Source of the DNA: UBA5287 sp041672395 | GTDB taxonomy: Bacteria > Bacteroidota > Bacteroidia > Bacteroidales > Dysgonomonadaceae | NCBI GenBank assembly: GCA_041672395.1 | Contig: JBAYZS010000007.1 | Coordinates: 14,406-78,405, forward strand | Direction of reading: 5' to 3' | DNA: 64,000 bases | Part shown: positions 43,524 to 53,853 of the stretch, piece by piece | Layout of the letters: every line of letters begins with the position of its first letter | Numbering within the stretch: position 1 is the stretch's first letter | The notes under the pieces: model-generated | What the model saw: the letters and a program-made list of their open reading frames with translations, nothing else | The model's database searches: none | What the model was told of the DNA's origin: nothing | Translations under genes and position numbers: made by a program

Positions 43524-46500
43524 TTAATTCTCAGAAGTTGCTTGAGCAAAAAATTCAGCATCAACCATTCTTTTATATGAACGATATCTCCATTGGGCGT
43601 TTTCCTTTGCTGCCTGGAATAATTCAGCAGCTTGATCCGGGAACGCTTTTTCAAGTGAGGTATAACGAATTTCGTGATGTAAGAAATCATTAAACTTATC
43701 CCAATTTGGTTCTTTGCTGTCCAATATAAATGGATTCTTTCCTTCGGCTTCCAATCTTGGATCGTAACGCCATAAATGCCAATATCCACATTCAACAGCA
43801 TCTTTTTCTTCGGCTTGAGCTTTTCCCATTCCTCCCTTAATACCATGACTGATACATGGAGAATAAGCAATTATTAGGGATGGTCCGTTATAAGATTCAG
43901 CTTCTTTAAGTGCTTTCAAGAACTGACCTTGATTTGCTCCCATAGCTACCTGAGCTACATATACATATCCATATGTTGTTGCAATCATACCAAGATCTTT
44001 TTTACGAACGCGTTTACCGGCAGCAGCAAATTTTGCTACAGCAGCTGTTGGCGTAGATTTTGAGGATTGACCTCCTGTATTAGAATACACTTCTGTATCA
44101 AGTACAAGAATATTTATATCTTCACCCATTGCCATTACGTGATCTAAACCACCATAACCAATATCATAAGCCCAACCATCGCCACCAAATATCCAGATTG
44201 ATTTCTTTGTCAGATATTTTTCAAGTGACAAAATCTCTTTTGCAATCTCATTGTCAACATCTTTCAAAGCATCTTTTACTTTGTCGGATGCGTCTTTAGA
44301 TTTATCACTTTCGGTCATACTATCAATCCATTCTTGGAAGAGTGATTTTTGCTCATCAGTAAATTGATCAGATTTAATTCCTTTTTCCATCAATAACTGA
44401 ATGCGATTGCGCATTGTTTTATGAGCTAATATGAATCCAAATCCAAATTCAGCATTGTCTTCAAACAATGAGTTTGCCCAAGCTGGTCCTTTACCTTCAG
44501 GATTGGTTGTATAAGGTGTTGCAGGGGCTGAAGCTCCATATATAGAAGAACAACCTGTTGCGTTAGCGATAATCATGTGATCACCATATAACTGAGTAAC
44601 CAATTTGATATAAGGTGTTTCTCCACAACCTGAACATGCTCCTGAGAATTCAAATAATGGTTGTGCAAACTGTGAGTTCTTTACATTCAGTTTTACATCT
44701 ACAAGATGTGCTTTACTTGTCACCTTTTCAGTCATATAGTCCCAATTGTCTTGGTTTTCAAACTGTGTTTCAATCGGTTTCATAACAAGTGCTTTCCCTG
44801 TCTTTTTTCCTGGACAAACATTGGCACAATTACCACAACCCAGGCAATCAAGCACATTAACCTGAATACGGAATCCCATTCCTTCGAATTGTTTTCCTTG
44901 TGCTTTTAAAATATCAACGCCTTCACCTAATCCATTCTGCTCATCGTTATCAAGAACAAACGGGCGAATTGTTGCGTGAGGACAAACATAAGCACACTGG
45001 TTACACTGAATACAGTTTTCAGCATCCCATTCCGGAACAAGAGCAGCTACTCCTCGTTTCTCATATTTAGTTGTTCCGTTATCCCAAGTTCCGTCTTCAC
45101 GTCCTTTGAATACAGATACCGGAAGATCATAACCGCGTTGTGCATTGATAGGACGAACGACTTTCTGAATAAATTCAGGAGCATCGTCTTTAACATCTGC
45201 CGCTACAACTATATCAGTCCATTCTGCAGGTACATCAACTTTCTCAACATCACCACCACGGTCAACCGCAGCATAATTCATATTAATAACATCTTCACCT
45301 TTCTTTCCGTAAGATTTCACAATGAATTTCTTCATTTGTTCAACTGCCAGTTCGTAAGGAATCACATTGGATATTTTGAAGAATGCTGATTGCAAAATTG
45401 TGTTGGTTCTATTACCTAATCCAATCTCTGAAGCAATCTTTGTTGCATTAATGATATAAAGGTTGATATGCTTTTGAGCAAAGTATTTTTTAATGTGGTC
45501 TGGTAAATGATTTCCTACTTCTTCTTTACTCCATAAAGAGTTGAGCAGAAACGTTCCACCATCTTTTAAACCACGGGTTACATCATATAGATGCAGGTAT
45601 GCAGGAACATGACATGCTACAAAATTAGGTGTGTTCACCAAATAGGTTGATCGGATAGGTGTGTTACCAAAGCGAAGGTGAGAGCTTGTGAATCCTCCTG
45701 ATTTTTTAGAGTCATAAGCAAAATATGCTTGAACATATTTATCGGTATTATCACCTATAATCTTAATAGAGTTTTTATTTGCACCAACTGTTCCATCTGA
45801 TCCTAAACCATAAAATTTGGCTTCATAGGTGGTCTCATCCATTGCAATTTCTTCTTTAACCGGAAGAGATTTGAAAGTGACATCATCTACAATACCTATG
45901 GTAAAATCGTTTTTCGGTAATGCCATTGATAAGTTTTCGTAAACAGAAAGAATCTGTCCTGGCGTTGTATCTTTGGATGAAAGACCATAAATACCTCCAA
46001 CGATTTCCGGAGCGTTTTCTTTACCATAAAAACAATCTTTTATGTCAAGATATAATGGCTGACCAAGCGCTCCCGGTTCTTTTGTTTTATCCAATACAGC
46101 AATTCTATTGGCTGTTTTTGGAATAACAGAAAGAAATGCTTCTGCTTTGAATGGACGATAAAGATGAACGGCTACAACACCTACTTTTTCTCCCTTTGAT
46201 GTAAGATAATCAACTGATTCACGAATGGTCTCTGTTACTGAACCCATTGCAATAATTACTCTATCAGCCTCAGGATCACCGTAATAATCAAATAAGCCAT
46301 ATTTGCGGCCTGTAACTTCGGCCAATTTACCAAGATATTTTTCAACGATACCGGGAACTGCATCATAAAAAGGATTTGCAGCTTCACGACCCTGGAAATA
46401 CACATCATCGTTTTGTGCTGTACCTCTAGTTACCGGTGCATCGGGTGTTAATGCTCTTTTTCTGAAAGCAGCTAAAGCTTCCTGATTCAAAAGTGGAGCA

Positions 46501-47078
46501 ATCTCTTCAGTGCTCAAAGCTTCAATTTTCTGTATTTCATGAGAAGTACGGAATCCATCAAAAAAATGCAAGAAAGGAACTCGACTTTCAATTGCACATA
46601 AATGTGCAACAGCAGCCAAATCCATTACTTCTTGTACAGATCCGGTTGCAAACAATGCAAAGCCTGTTGGTCTTGCTGCCATAACGTCTTGTTGATCGCC
46701 AAATATAGACAATGCTTGCGAAGCAATAGCGCGAGCAGAAACATGAAATACTGCAGGTAGTAATTCTCCTGCCATCTTATACATATTGGGCAACATAAGG
46801 AGCAAACCCTGTGATGCCGTGAATGTTGTTGTTAGAGCACCTGCTTGTAAAGAGCCATGTAAAGCTCCTGCGGCACCGGCTTCTGATTGCATTTCCTGAA
46901 CCAAAACAGGTTGTCCAAAAATGTTCTTACGTCCGGCGGCGGCCCATTCATCTACATATTCGGCCATAGTAGTTGAAGGTGTGATTGGGTAAATAGAAGC
47001 TACTTCAGTGAACATATATGCTATATGAGCAGCAGCTTGATTACCATCGCAGGTCAAATAAGTTTTTTTCTTTGCCAT
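43524..47078 (-). CDS. nifJ: Pyruvate:ferredoxin (flavodoxin) oxidoreductase
   Basis: Oxidatively decarboxylates pyruvate to acetyl-CoA and reduces ferredoxin, the central step in anaerobic fermentation. The 1184-residue single chain has domain I with pyruvate-binding YPITPSTTMAE, domain II, a CoA-binding region, and two 4Fe-4S clusters in the ferredoxin domain (CIQCNQCAYVCPHA and CLGCGNCANVCPGK). The C-terminal TPP domain has CSGCGET and GGDGWAYDIGYGGLDH. The length is normal. It stands alone with its own terminator and no clear promoter match upstream. Confidence 0.97.
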   Translation of the reverse strand: MAKKKTYLTCDGNQAAAHIAYMFTEVASIYPITPSTTMAEYVDEWAAAGRKNIFGQPVLVQEMQSEAGAAGALHGSLQAGALTTTFTASQGLLLMLPNMYKMAGELLPAVFHVSARAIASQALSIFGDQQDVMAARPTGFALFATGSVQEVMDLAAVAHLCAIESRVPFLHFFDGFRTSHEIQKIEALSTEEIAPLLNQEALAAFRKRALTPDAPVTRGTAQNDDVYFQGREAANPFYDAVPGIVEKYLGKLAEVTGRKYGLFDYYGDPEADRVIIAMGSVTETIRESVDYLTSKGEKVGVVAVHLYRPFKAEAFLSVIPKTANRIAVLDKTKEPGALGQPLYLDIKDCFYGKENAPEIVGGIYGLSSKDTTPGQILSVYENLSMALPKNDFTIGIVDDVTFKSLPVKEEIAMDETTYEAKFYGLGSDGTVGANKNSIKIIGDNTDKYVQAYFAYDSKKSGGFTSSHLRFGNTPIRSTYLVNTPNFVACHVPAYLHLYDVTRGLKDGGTFLLNSLWSKEEVGNHLPDHIKKYFAQKHINLYIINATKIASEIGLGNRTNTILQSAFFKISNVIPYELAVEQMKKFIVKSYGKKGEDVINMNYAAVDRGGDVEKVDVPAEWTDIVVAADVKDDAPEFIQKVVRPINAQRGYDLPVSVFKGREDGTWDNGTTKYEKRGVAALVPEWDAENCIQCNQCAYVCPHATIRPFVLDNDEQNGLGEGVDILKAQGKQFEGMGFRIQVNVLDCLGCGNCANVCPGKKTGKALVMKPIETQFENQDNWDYMTEKVTSKAHLVDVKLNVKNSQFAQPLFEFSGACSGCGETPYIKLVTQLYGDHMIIANATGCSSIYGASAPATPYTTNPEGKGPAWANSLFEDNAEFGFGFILAHKTMRNRIQLLMEKGIKSDQFTDEQKSLFQEWIDSMTESDKSKDASDKVKDALKDVDNEIAKEILSLEKYLTKKSIWIFGGDGWAYDIGYGGLDHVMAMGEDINILVLDTEVYSNTGGQSSKSTPTAAVAKFAAAGKRVRKKDLGMIATTYGYVYVAQVAMGANQGQFLKALKEAESYNGPSLIIAYSPCISHGIKGGMGKAQAEEKDAVECGYWHLWRYDPRLEAEGKNPFILDSKEPNWDKFNDFLHHEIRYTSLEKAFPDQAAELFQAAKENAQWRYRSYKRMVDAEFFAQATSEN

Positions 47079-47195
47079 AAATAATCTTATTGAATTGTTG
47101 TATGAAAATTTAGTTTTAATGATTTGGATTGACGAAGTTAGTATAAAAATATGAATCCCACAAAACTATATAAGCTTAAAATGCTTAAAGTAAAC

Positions 47196-48236
47196 TCAAC
47201 GAATAGTCAACTCACCTCGCAATGACACCGGCATTAATCTACTCACCTCTTTAGAAGAATATCCTTCACCAAATAGAAACATCATCTTTGCTAAAGCAGC
47301 CTCAGTGGTCATATCATAGCCACTTACCACTCCATGTTTTTCAAGATTTTGACCGGTTTCATATCTATGCATCATTACGCTTCCATAAAGACACTGCGTT
47401 ATATTAATTACTACCAGATTATGATCATTTGCATATTCCAATTCTTCAACAAACCAATCGTCTAATAATGCATTACCAGAGCCATAAGTTTCCAAAATAA
47501 CGCCTTTGAGAAATGGAATGGATAAAATTGCTGAAACAGTTTCTCTTTTTATTCCCGGAAAAAGGTGTAAAACAACAATATTATCATCTAGATTATATGA
47601 AAACCGAGTCGGTATTTTTGGATTTGGTTTTAATATACTTTTGTAATCATATCTAATATCAACACCTGTTTCTGCCAATACTTGCAAATTTGGACTACTA
47701 AAAGCACTAAAGTTTTCAGCATTAACTTTCGTTGTCCGATTTCCACGCAACAATAAATTTTGAAAATAGACACAAACCTCTGGGATAATAGGTAAACCAT
47801 TATCATCTTTACTCGCTGCAATTTCCAATGCAGTAATAAGATTTTCTTTGCCATCGGTACGTAATTTTCCAATGGGTAGTTGAGACCCAGTCAAGATGAC
47901 AGGTTTTGTCAAATTATTGAGCATAAAACTCAAAGCAGAAGCCGTATATGCCATTGTATCTGTACCATGCAATATGACAAATCCATCAAAACTATCGAAG
48001 TTGTCTTCAATAACATGAACCATTTCTTTCCATTTCTCTGGAGAAATTTCCGACGAATCAAGTGGTGGATTAAAAAGATAAGTTTGAATATTAAAGTTCA
48101 AGCGTGAAAGCTCCGGCATATTGGAAGTTAAATGATCAAAATTAAAGGGCTCGAGTCCTCCTGTTTCAACGTTTTCTATCATTCCGATAGTTCCTCCCGT
48201 ATAAATGAGCAAAACACTATTACTATTGTCAATCAT
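47196..48236 (-). CDS. ansA: L-asparaginase, type I
   Basis: Hydrolyses asparagine to aspartate and ammonia. The 346-residue protein lacks a signal peptide, so it is cytoplasmic. The first catalytic Thr is in LIYTGGTIGMIE and the second in VILHGTDTMAYTASALSFML; LTGSQLPIGKLRTDG is also conserved. The C-terminal domain has VILETYGSGNALL and VVINITQCLYGSV. Type I is preferred over the secreted type II because there is no signal sequence. It is divergent from the SDR gene at 48418. Confidence 0.92.
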   Translation of the reverse strand: MIDNSNSVLLIYTGGTIGMIENVETGGLEPFNFDHLTSNMPELSRLNFNIQTYLFNPPLDSSEISPEKWKEMVHVIEDNFDSFDGFVILHGTDTMAYTASALSFMLNNLTKPVILTGSQLPIGKLRTDGKENLITALEIAASKDDNGLPIIPEVCVYFQNLLLRGNRTTKVNAENFSAFSSPNLQVLAETGVDIRYDYKSILKPNPKIPTRFSYNLDDNIVVLHLFPGIKRETVSAILSIPFLKGVILETYGSGNALLDDWFVEELEYANDHNLVVINITQCLYGSVMMHRYETGQNLEKHGVVSGYDMTTEAALAKMMFLFGEGYSSKEVSRLMPVSLRGELTIR

Positions 48237-48417
48237 ATCTTATCTATTTTTTATGTAAAAGTAACAAAATGACAGGATTAAATCACAATTAATTGTGTAG
48301 AACTTTACATTTTTAAAAAGATTAAACTATCTTTATTGTATAAATCAAGTCGATTTACTTATATTAAAATATTCGAATCCATATCAGTTATCTAATAACA
48401 TTTAAAAAGATTAAGAA

Positions 48418-49188
48418 ATGAAAAATTACTTTGATTTTACAGGACAGGTTGCCTTTATAACCGGGGCTTCTTCAGGTTTAGGTCTTCAAATGTCGAGAGC
48501 ATTGGCAAGTAAAGGAGCAAATCTTGTATTAGTTGCAAGAAGAGAAGACAGGCTAATTACTATAGCCAAAGAAATTAAAGAAGAATTCAAAGTGGAATGT
48601 CTTCCTGTTAAATGTGATATCACAAGTTTAGAACAAGTACAAAACGCTGTCACAAAATCGGTTGATAAATTTGGCAAAATTGATATTTTAGTCAATAATG
48701 CTGGTATTGGTATGGTTTCTTCTGCTGAGGAAGTTTCTGATGAAGAGTTGCTTAGAGAAATCAACGTTGATTTGCTGGGCGTCTTCCGTTGTTCAAGAGA
48801 AGTGGGTAAAATCATGATCAAAGCAGGATACGGACGTATTATAAACATTGCATCAATTTATGGATTAGTTGGAAACATGCAAGCACCTTCAGCACCTTAT
48901 CATGCAGCAAAAGGTGGAGTTGTGAATTTAACCCGAGCGCTTGCAGCCGAATGGGGCAAATACGGAATTACTGTTAATTGTATTTGTCCAGGATACTTTG
49001 AGACCGAACTCACGAGAGATGTTTTGAACACAAAGGAATTTCAAGAATTTGTAAGTCGCGAAGACCCATTAGGTCGTTATGGGAATGAAGGCGAGTTAGA
49101 CACCACGATTCTTTACCTTGCCGATCAAAATTCAAGTTATGTAAATGGAGTAAATCTACCTGTTGATGGCGGATATACATGTATTTAA
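48418..49188 (+). CDS. SDR family oxidoreductase
   Basis: A 256-residue short-chain dehydrogenase of the classical type: TGASSGLGLQMSRAL for the dinucleotide, LVNNAGIGMVS, the catalytic Ser in NIASIYGLVGN, YHAAKGG (Tyr-x3-Lys), and the C-terminal NGVNLPVDGGYT. It resembles gluconate 5-dehydrogenase or 3-oxoacyl-ACP reductase, but the substrate cannot be fixed. The OsmC-like gene follows after 68 bases and may be cotranscribed. An imperfect -7 element (TATCTTTA at 48328) lies upstream. Confidence 0.85.
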   Translation: MKNYFDFTGQVAFITGASSGLGLQMSRALASKGANLVLVARREDRLITIAKEIKEEFKVECLPVKCDITSLEQVQNAVTKSVDKFGKIDILVNNAGIGMVSSAEEVSDEELLREINVDLLGVFRCSREVGKIMIKAGYGRIINIASIYGLVGNMQAPSAPYHAAKGGVVNLTRALAAEWGKYGITVNCICPGYFETELTRDVLNTKEFQEFVSREDPLGRYGNEGELDTTILYLADQNSSYVNGVNLPVDGGYTCI

Positions 49189-49256
49189 AAGAACATTATA
49201 CAAATTAAACTGTTGTTAAATCAATTAATCATTATAATTATAATTAAAACAAAATT

Positions 49257-49679
49257 ATGGCAACACATTCAACTACAACTATTTGGCGCGAAAATAACAT
49301 TTTTGACACAGAGCTAGACGGTCACCTAATAACTACAGATCTTTCAAAAGAAGCCGGAGGCGATAATGCAGGTCCAAGACCAAAAAAGTTGTTGCTTGTT
49401 GCAGCAGCGGGATGTAGCGGATTGGACATCGTAAGTATTGCTCGCAAAATGCGAATCGAATTAAAAGGTCTCGATATCCGTATAGATGCAGAAATGAAAG
49501 ATGAAGACCCCAAATTTTACACTTCACTAAAAGTTATTTATATCTTCACCGGCAAAGATTTACCAAGAAATAAACTTGAACGCGCCTGCCAACTGTCGTT
49601 TGACGAATACTGTGGTGTTTTAGCAACGTTTAAGCAAGGGATTCCTGTTACTTACGAAATCCAAATCATTGAAGAATAA
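49257..49679 (+). CDS. OsmC family protein
   Basis: A 140-residue protein of the OsmC/Ohr fold, in which a reactive cysteine reduces peroxides or is lost in other members. The central helix motif AAAGCSGLDIVSIARKM holds the first cysteine; the second, which pairs with it in peroxidatic members, is near LSFDEYCGVLATF. Both are present, so peroxidase-type activity is plausible. The gene follows the SDR gene by 68 bases. Confidence 0.88.
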   Translation: MATHSTTTIWRENNIFDTELDGHLITTDLSKEAGGDNAGPRPKKLLLVAAAGCSGLDIVSIARKMRIELKGLDIRIDAEMKDEDPKFYTSLKVIYIFTGKDLPRNKLERACQLSFDEYCGVLATFKQGIPVTYEIQIIEE

Positions 49680-49693
49680 AAATATCTATCCTA

Positions 49694-49724
49694 TTGGCAA
49701 GAAGGGCACTTTTTGTTATCTTTG
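49694..49724 (+). promoter_or_regulatory. Promoter of pgk
   Basis: TTG (49694-49696), 20 bases, then TATCTTTG (49717-49724) matches the Bacteroidetes promoter pattern, about 63 bases before the pgk ATG. Confidence 0.65.
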
Positions 49725-49787
49725 CAAGGTTTTTTTGTAAACACCAATTAAAAAAGTTTATTAACACTACAAAAAATACATATCATT

Positions 49788-51050
49788 ATGCAAACAATGG
49801 AGTCATTTAATTTTGCCGGTAAAAAAGCATTTGTTCGTGTGGACTTTAATGTTCCACTCGATGGAGATTTCAACATCACAGACGATACCCGAATTCGCGC
49901 TGCAGTTCCCACGTTGAAAAAAATTCTAAGTGAAGGAGGCAGTGTAATTATAGGTTCACATCTTGGCAGGCCAAAAGGTGTTGATGAAACATTTTCATTA
50001 AAGCATATACTTGCAAGAGTTTCAGAATTACTTGGAGTAGATGTCGATTTCGCTAACGATTGTGTTGGAGAAGAAGCTGCTCAAAAAGCGGCAGCATTAC
50101 AACCAGGACAAGCATTATTGCTTGAAAATCTTCGCTTCTATGCAGAAGAAGAAGGAAAACCACGTGGATTGTCAAAAGATGCACCTAAAGAAGAAGTTGC
50201 AGCAGCAAAAAAAGCTATAAAAGAAGCGCAAAAAGAATTTACAAAGAAACTTGCTTCTTTTGCAAATGTATATGTAAATGACGCTTTTGGAACAGCACAC
50301 CGTGCCCATGCATCTACAGCATTAATCGCCGACTCATTTGATGCCGACCATAAAACGTTTGGTTATTTGCTTCAGAATGAAATCACAGCAGTTGAGAAAG
50401 TTATGAACGAAACAGAACATCCATTTACAGCTATAATGGGAGGTTCAAAAGTCTCAACTAAAATAGAAATCATTAAAAACTTGTTGGACAAAGTAGATAA
50501 CCTCATCCTTGCAGGTGGAATGACTTATACTTTTGTTAAAGCTAATGGTGGAAAAATCGGTAACTCTATTGTTGAAGATGATAAACTTGATTTAGCAAAT
50601 TCAATTGTTGAACTTGCAAAAGAAAAAGGTGTAAACCTTGTTTTAGCAACGGATGCAAAAATTGCCGACAGTTTTAGTAACGATGCAAAAAGCGACTTTT
50701 GTCCAGTGGATGAAATCCCTGATGGTTGGGAAGGACTTGACATTGGTCCCGAGTCAGAAAAGATATTTGCTGAAGTAATCAAGAATTCAAAGACCATTCT
50801 TTGGAATGGACCTGTTGGTGTTTTTGAATTCGAGAACTTTGAAGTTGGATCACATAAAGTAGGAGAAGCCATTGTTGAAGCGACCAAAAAAGGAGCTTTC
50901 TCACTAGTTGGAGGAGGTGATTCAGTTGCTTGTGTCAATAAGTTTGGATTAGCAGATGACGTATCGTATGTTTCAACCGGTGGCGGCGCACTACTTGAGA
51001 TGATCGAAGGAAAAGTATTACCCGGTATCAAAGCTATTAGAGGATATTAA
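49788..51050 (+). CDS. pgk: Phosphoglycerate kinase
   Basis: Reversible glycolytic transfer of phosphate from 1,3-bisphosphoglycerate to ADP. The 420-residue protein has the family motifs VRVDFNVPLDGDFNITDDTR, GSHLGRPKG, LLLENLRFYAEEEG, the hinge AIMGGSKVSTKIE and the C-terminal FSLVGGGDSVACVNK, which includes nucleotide-binding residues. It is monocistronic, with a strong promoter and a terminator. Confidence 0.97.
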   Translation: MQTMESFNFAGKKAFVRVDFNVPLDGDFNITDDTRIRAAVPTLKKILSEGGSVIIGSHLGRPKGVDETFSLKHILARVSELLGVDVDFANDCVGEEAAQKAAALQPGQALLLENLRFYAEEEGKPRGLSKDAPKEEVAAAKKAIKEAQKEFTKKLASFANVYVNDAFGTAHRAHASTALIADSFDADHKTFGYLLQNEITAVEKVMNETEHPFTAIMGGSKVSTKIEIIKNLLDKVDNLILAGGMTYTFVKANGGKIGNSIVEDDKLDLANSIVELAKEKGVNLVLATDAKIADSFSNDAKSDFCPVDEIPDGWEGLDIGPESEKIFAEVIKNSKTILWNGPVGVFEFENFEVGSHKVGEAIVEATKKGAFSLVGGGDSVACVNKFGLADDVSYVSTGGGALLEMIEGKVLPGIKAIRGY

Positions 51051-51096
51051 TTCATACAAAATATCTCATAATCGAGATTTAAATATTCTAAAGATT

Positions 51097-51127
51097 AAAC
51101 CGTGTGGATTATAATTCACACGGTTTT
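51097..51127 (+). terminator. Intrinsic terminator after pgk
   Basis: Stem AAACCGTGTG (51097-51106) pairs with CACACGGTTT (51117-51126), followed by T residues. Confidence 0.75.
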
Positions 51128-51201
51128 CATTTATAATATATGCATTTAAGATATTTAGCTCTTTTTTGACAGTCATTTTTCCTATATCCGCTGATTTTTT
51201 G

Positions 51202-51209
51202 TAATTTTG
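51202..51209 (+). promoter_or_regulatory. -7 promoter element of pheT
   Basis: TAATTTTG fits TAnnTTTG, 47 bases before the ATG; the -33 is weak. Confidence 0.4.
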
Positions 51210-51256
51210 TTCTCTATTTCAGGAATAGTATCCCGAATATTTCAAAATAATTCATA

Positions 51257-53716
51257 ATGAACATTTCATATAATTGGCTTAAAGAGTATCTAGAATTTGA
51301 TTTATCTCCTCAAGAAACTGCAGATGCGCTAACTTCCATTGGATTGGAAACGGGGAGTGTTGATGAAATTCAAACCATTAAAGGAGGATTAGAAGGATTA
51401 GTTATTGGTGAAGTATTAACATGCGTTGAACATCCTAATTCTGATCATCTTCATATAACTACAGTAAACATTGGCGAACCCGAACCATTGAAAATAGTAT
51501 GCGGTGCTCCTAATGTTGCCGCGGGACAAAAAGTAGTGGTTGCAGTCGTTGGCACAACGCTCTATTTCGACGAAAAAGAGTTTAAAATAAAACGTTCAAA
51601 AATACGTGGTGAAGAATCCTTTGGTATGATTTGTGCTGAAGATGAAATTGGCATTGGTACTTCGCATGATGGTATCATTATACTGCCATCCGATGCAAAG
51701 GTTGGGATACCCGCGAAAGAATATTACAACATAAAGAGTGACTTCGTATTAGAAGTAGACATCACTCCTAACCGTGTTGATGCCACATCCCATTTTGGAG
51801 TTGCCCGTGATTTAGCCGCATTTTTAAAGCAGAACAATCTACCTTATAAACTTACCAAGCCCTCGGTAGACGGATTTAAAATAGACAAACAAGAAGGAGG
51901 CATTGATGTTTTTGTTGAAAACACAGAAGCCTGTTTACGATATACCGGTCTCACTATTCGCGGAGTAGAAATTAAGGAAAGTCCCGATTGGTTAAAAGAC
52001 AAACTCACCGTTATTGGTCTCCGTCCGATTAACAATGTAGTCGACATCACCAATTTCATACTTCATGAGACAGGATTACCCATGCATTCATTTGATGCAA
52101 AATACATTACCGGCAACAAAGTAATAGTAAAGACACTACCTGACGGTACAAAATTCACCACTTTAGATGAAGTAGAGCGTACCTTATCAGACAAAGATTT
52201 AATTATCTGCAACACAGAAGAAGGCATGTGTATAGCCGGAGTGTTTGGTGGATTAAAATCCGGTGTTACTGAAGAAACCACAGATATCTTTTTAGAAGCC
52301 GCCTGTTTCAATCCAACATGGGTTCGCAAGACAGCTCGGCGACACAGTCTCAACACAGATTCCTCATTCAGATTTGAGCGAGGCACCAATCCGAACATTA
52401 CAACATTTGTCATTAAACGTGCGGCGATGCTGGTAAAAGAACTAGCAGGCGGAACCATTGAAGGAGAAATCAGAGATATCTATCCCGAAAAGATTAAAAG
52501 ACCAGAAGTTGAGCTTACATACGAAAAGTTGAATTCGCTAGTAGGTAAAGAGATCCCAAAAGATGCTATAAGAAGTATTCTCGAAAGTCTTGAAATAGAG
52601 ATTGAGAATGAAATAGAAACATCACTCACACTTCGTATACCTACATATCGAGTAGATGTGACACGAGATGTTGATGTGATAGAAGACATTCTTCGTATTT
52701 ACGGATACAACAATATAGAAATAAGCGATTCACTTAAGTCGAATTTGTCGTACCAAACAGCTACCGACAAAAAGCAAAAACTGCAAACGCTTATATCCGA
52801 GCAGTTAACAGCCAATGGGTTCAATGAAATCATGAATAACTCATTGACAAAAAAATCATATTACGAATCATCCGAAGAATATCCATTAAAAAATAATGTA
52901 ACACTTTTAAACCCGTTAAGCAACGACCTTGGCGTGATGCGTCAAACATTGCTTTTTGGCGGATTGGAAAGTATTCAATATAACCGCAATCGAAAGAATA
53001 CAGATACACGATTCTATGAATTTGGCAACTGTTATTATTTTGATGCAGACAAGAAAAAAGAAGGCAATATCCTTTCCGAGTACTCGGAAGAGAGTCACCT
53101 TGGTTTATGGATTAGCGGCAATCGTACGATCAAATCTTGGGCTACGGAAGAAGAAAACAGTACATTCTTTGAATTAAAAGCACATTTAGAGAATATTTTC
53201 ACCCGATTAGGCTTCACAAAGAATCATCTTGTTTATGAACCTATCCAAAGTGAAATGTATGAAGCAGGATTAAAAATACGTACTTTCAAAAAAGAATTGG
53301 GCAGTATTGGAATTGTCTCAAAAAAGATATTGAAGACATTTGATATAGATACAGAAGTTTTCTTTGCCGAAATTAATTGGGAAGAAATGCTTAATGAAAA
53401 CGAAAACCAAACTGTTCAATTCACTGAGATATCAAAGTTTCCATCTGTGAGTCGCGACTTGGCTTTGTTGGTCGACAAGAATATATCATTTGCTGAAATT
53501 GAACGTGTTACATTCAAAACAGAGAAGAAGTTATTAAAGGAGATGTCGCTCTTTGATGTATATGAAGGTAACAAATTACCCGAAGGCAAAAAGTCATATG
53601 CAGTAAACTTTGTACTTCAAGATAGCGAGAAGACATTGACAGACAAGCAAATAGACGCTGTCATGCAAAAGATATTCAGCAATCTTGAAAAAGAATTAGG
53701 AGCTAAGCTTCGATAA
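51257..53716 (+). CDS. pheT: Phenylalanyl-tRNA synthetase beta subunit
   Basis: Non-catalytic subunit of the heterotetrameric synthetase that charges tRNA-Phe. The 819-residue protein has an N-terminal tRNA-binding domain (about 40-150, with HPNSDHLHI and VCGAPNVAAGQKV), the B3/B4 editing domain (about 205-390), the B5 domain (about 400-475), a catalytic-like core (about 480-690) and the C-terminal ferredoxin-fold anticodon-binding domain (about 725-819, with FPSVSRDLALLVD). pheS is not next to it. The gene is alone and is followed by yebC after 137 bases. Confidence 0.96.
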   Translation: MNISYNWLKEYLEFDLSPQETADALTSIGLETGSVDEIQTIKGGLEGLVIGEVLTCVEHPNSDHLHITTVNIGEPEPLKIVCGAPNVAAGQKVVVAVVGTTLYFDEKEFKIKRSKIRGEESFGMICAEDEIGIGTSHDGIIILPSDAKVGIPAKEYYNIKSDFVLEVDITPNRVDATSHFGVARDLAAFLKQNNLPYKLTKPSVDGFKIDKQEGGIDVFVENTEACLRYTGLTIRGVEIKESPDWLKDKLTVIGLRPINNVVDITNFILHETGLPMHSFDAKYITGNKVIVKTLPDGTKFTTLDEVERTLSDKDLIICNTEEGMCIAGVFGGLKSGVTEETTDIFLEAACFNPTWVRKTARRHSLNTDSSFRFERGTNPNITTFVIKRAAMLVKELAGGTIEGEIRDIYPEKIKRPEVELTYEKLNSLVGKEIPKDAIRSILESLEIEIENEIETSLTLRIPTYRVDVTRDVDVIEDILRIYGYNNIEISDSLKSNLSYQTATDKKQKLQTLISEQLTANGFNEIMNNSLTKKSYYESSEEYPLKNNVTLLNPLSNDLGVMRQTLLFGGLESIQYNRNRKNTDTRFYEFGNCYYFDADKKKEGNILSEYSEESHLGLWISGNRTIKSWATEEENSTFFELKAHLENIFTRLGFTKNHLVYEPIQSEMYEAGLKIRTFKKELGSIGIVSKKILKTFDIDTEVFFAEINWEEMLNENENQTVQFTEISKFPSVSRDLALLVDKNISFAEIERVTFKTEKKLLKEMSLFDVYEGNKLPEGKKSYAVNFVLQDSEKTLTDKQIDAVMQKIFSNLEKELGAKLR

Positions 53717-53853
53717 TTAGAGGCGAAACTGTCAATTGATGAGCATTGAGAATTCATTAATTGGTATAGAACATCCATTAATTGGGTGTCAAAAAAGAGA
53801 TTAAATAAATTAATTATTGTAATTATAGAGGATTAGAAAAGATTCACACTATT

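Noticed and set aside
43421..43870. 149-codon open frame on the minus strand
   Set aside because: It lies within the 3' end of nifJ in another frame and reaches into the terminator; no recognisable protein features.
53740..53800. Direct repeat CATTAATTGG between pheT and yebC
   Set aside because: Two short AT-rich copies only; likely chance in AT-rich DNA, with no related structure.
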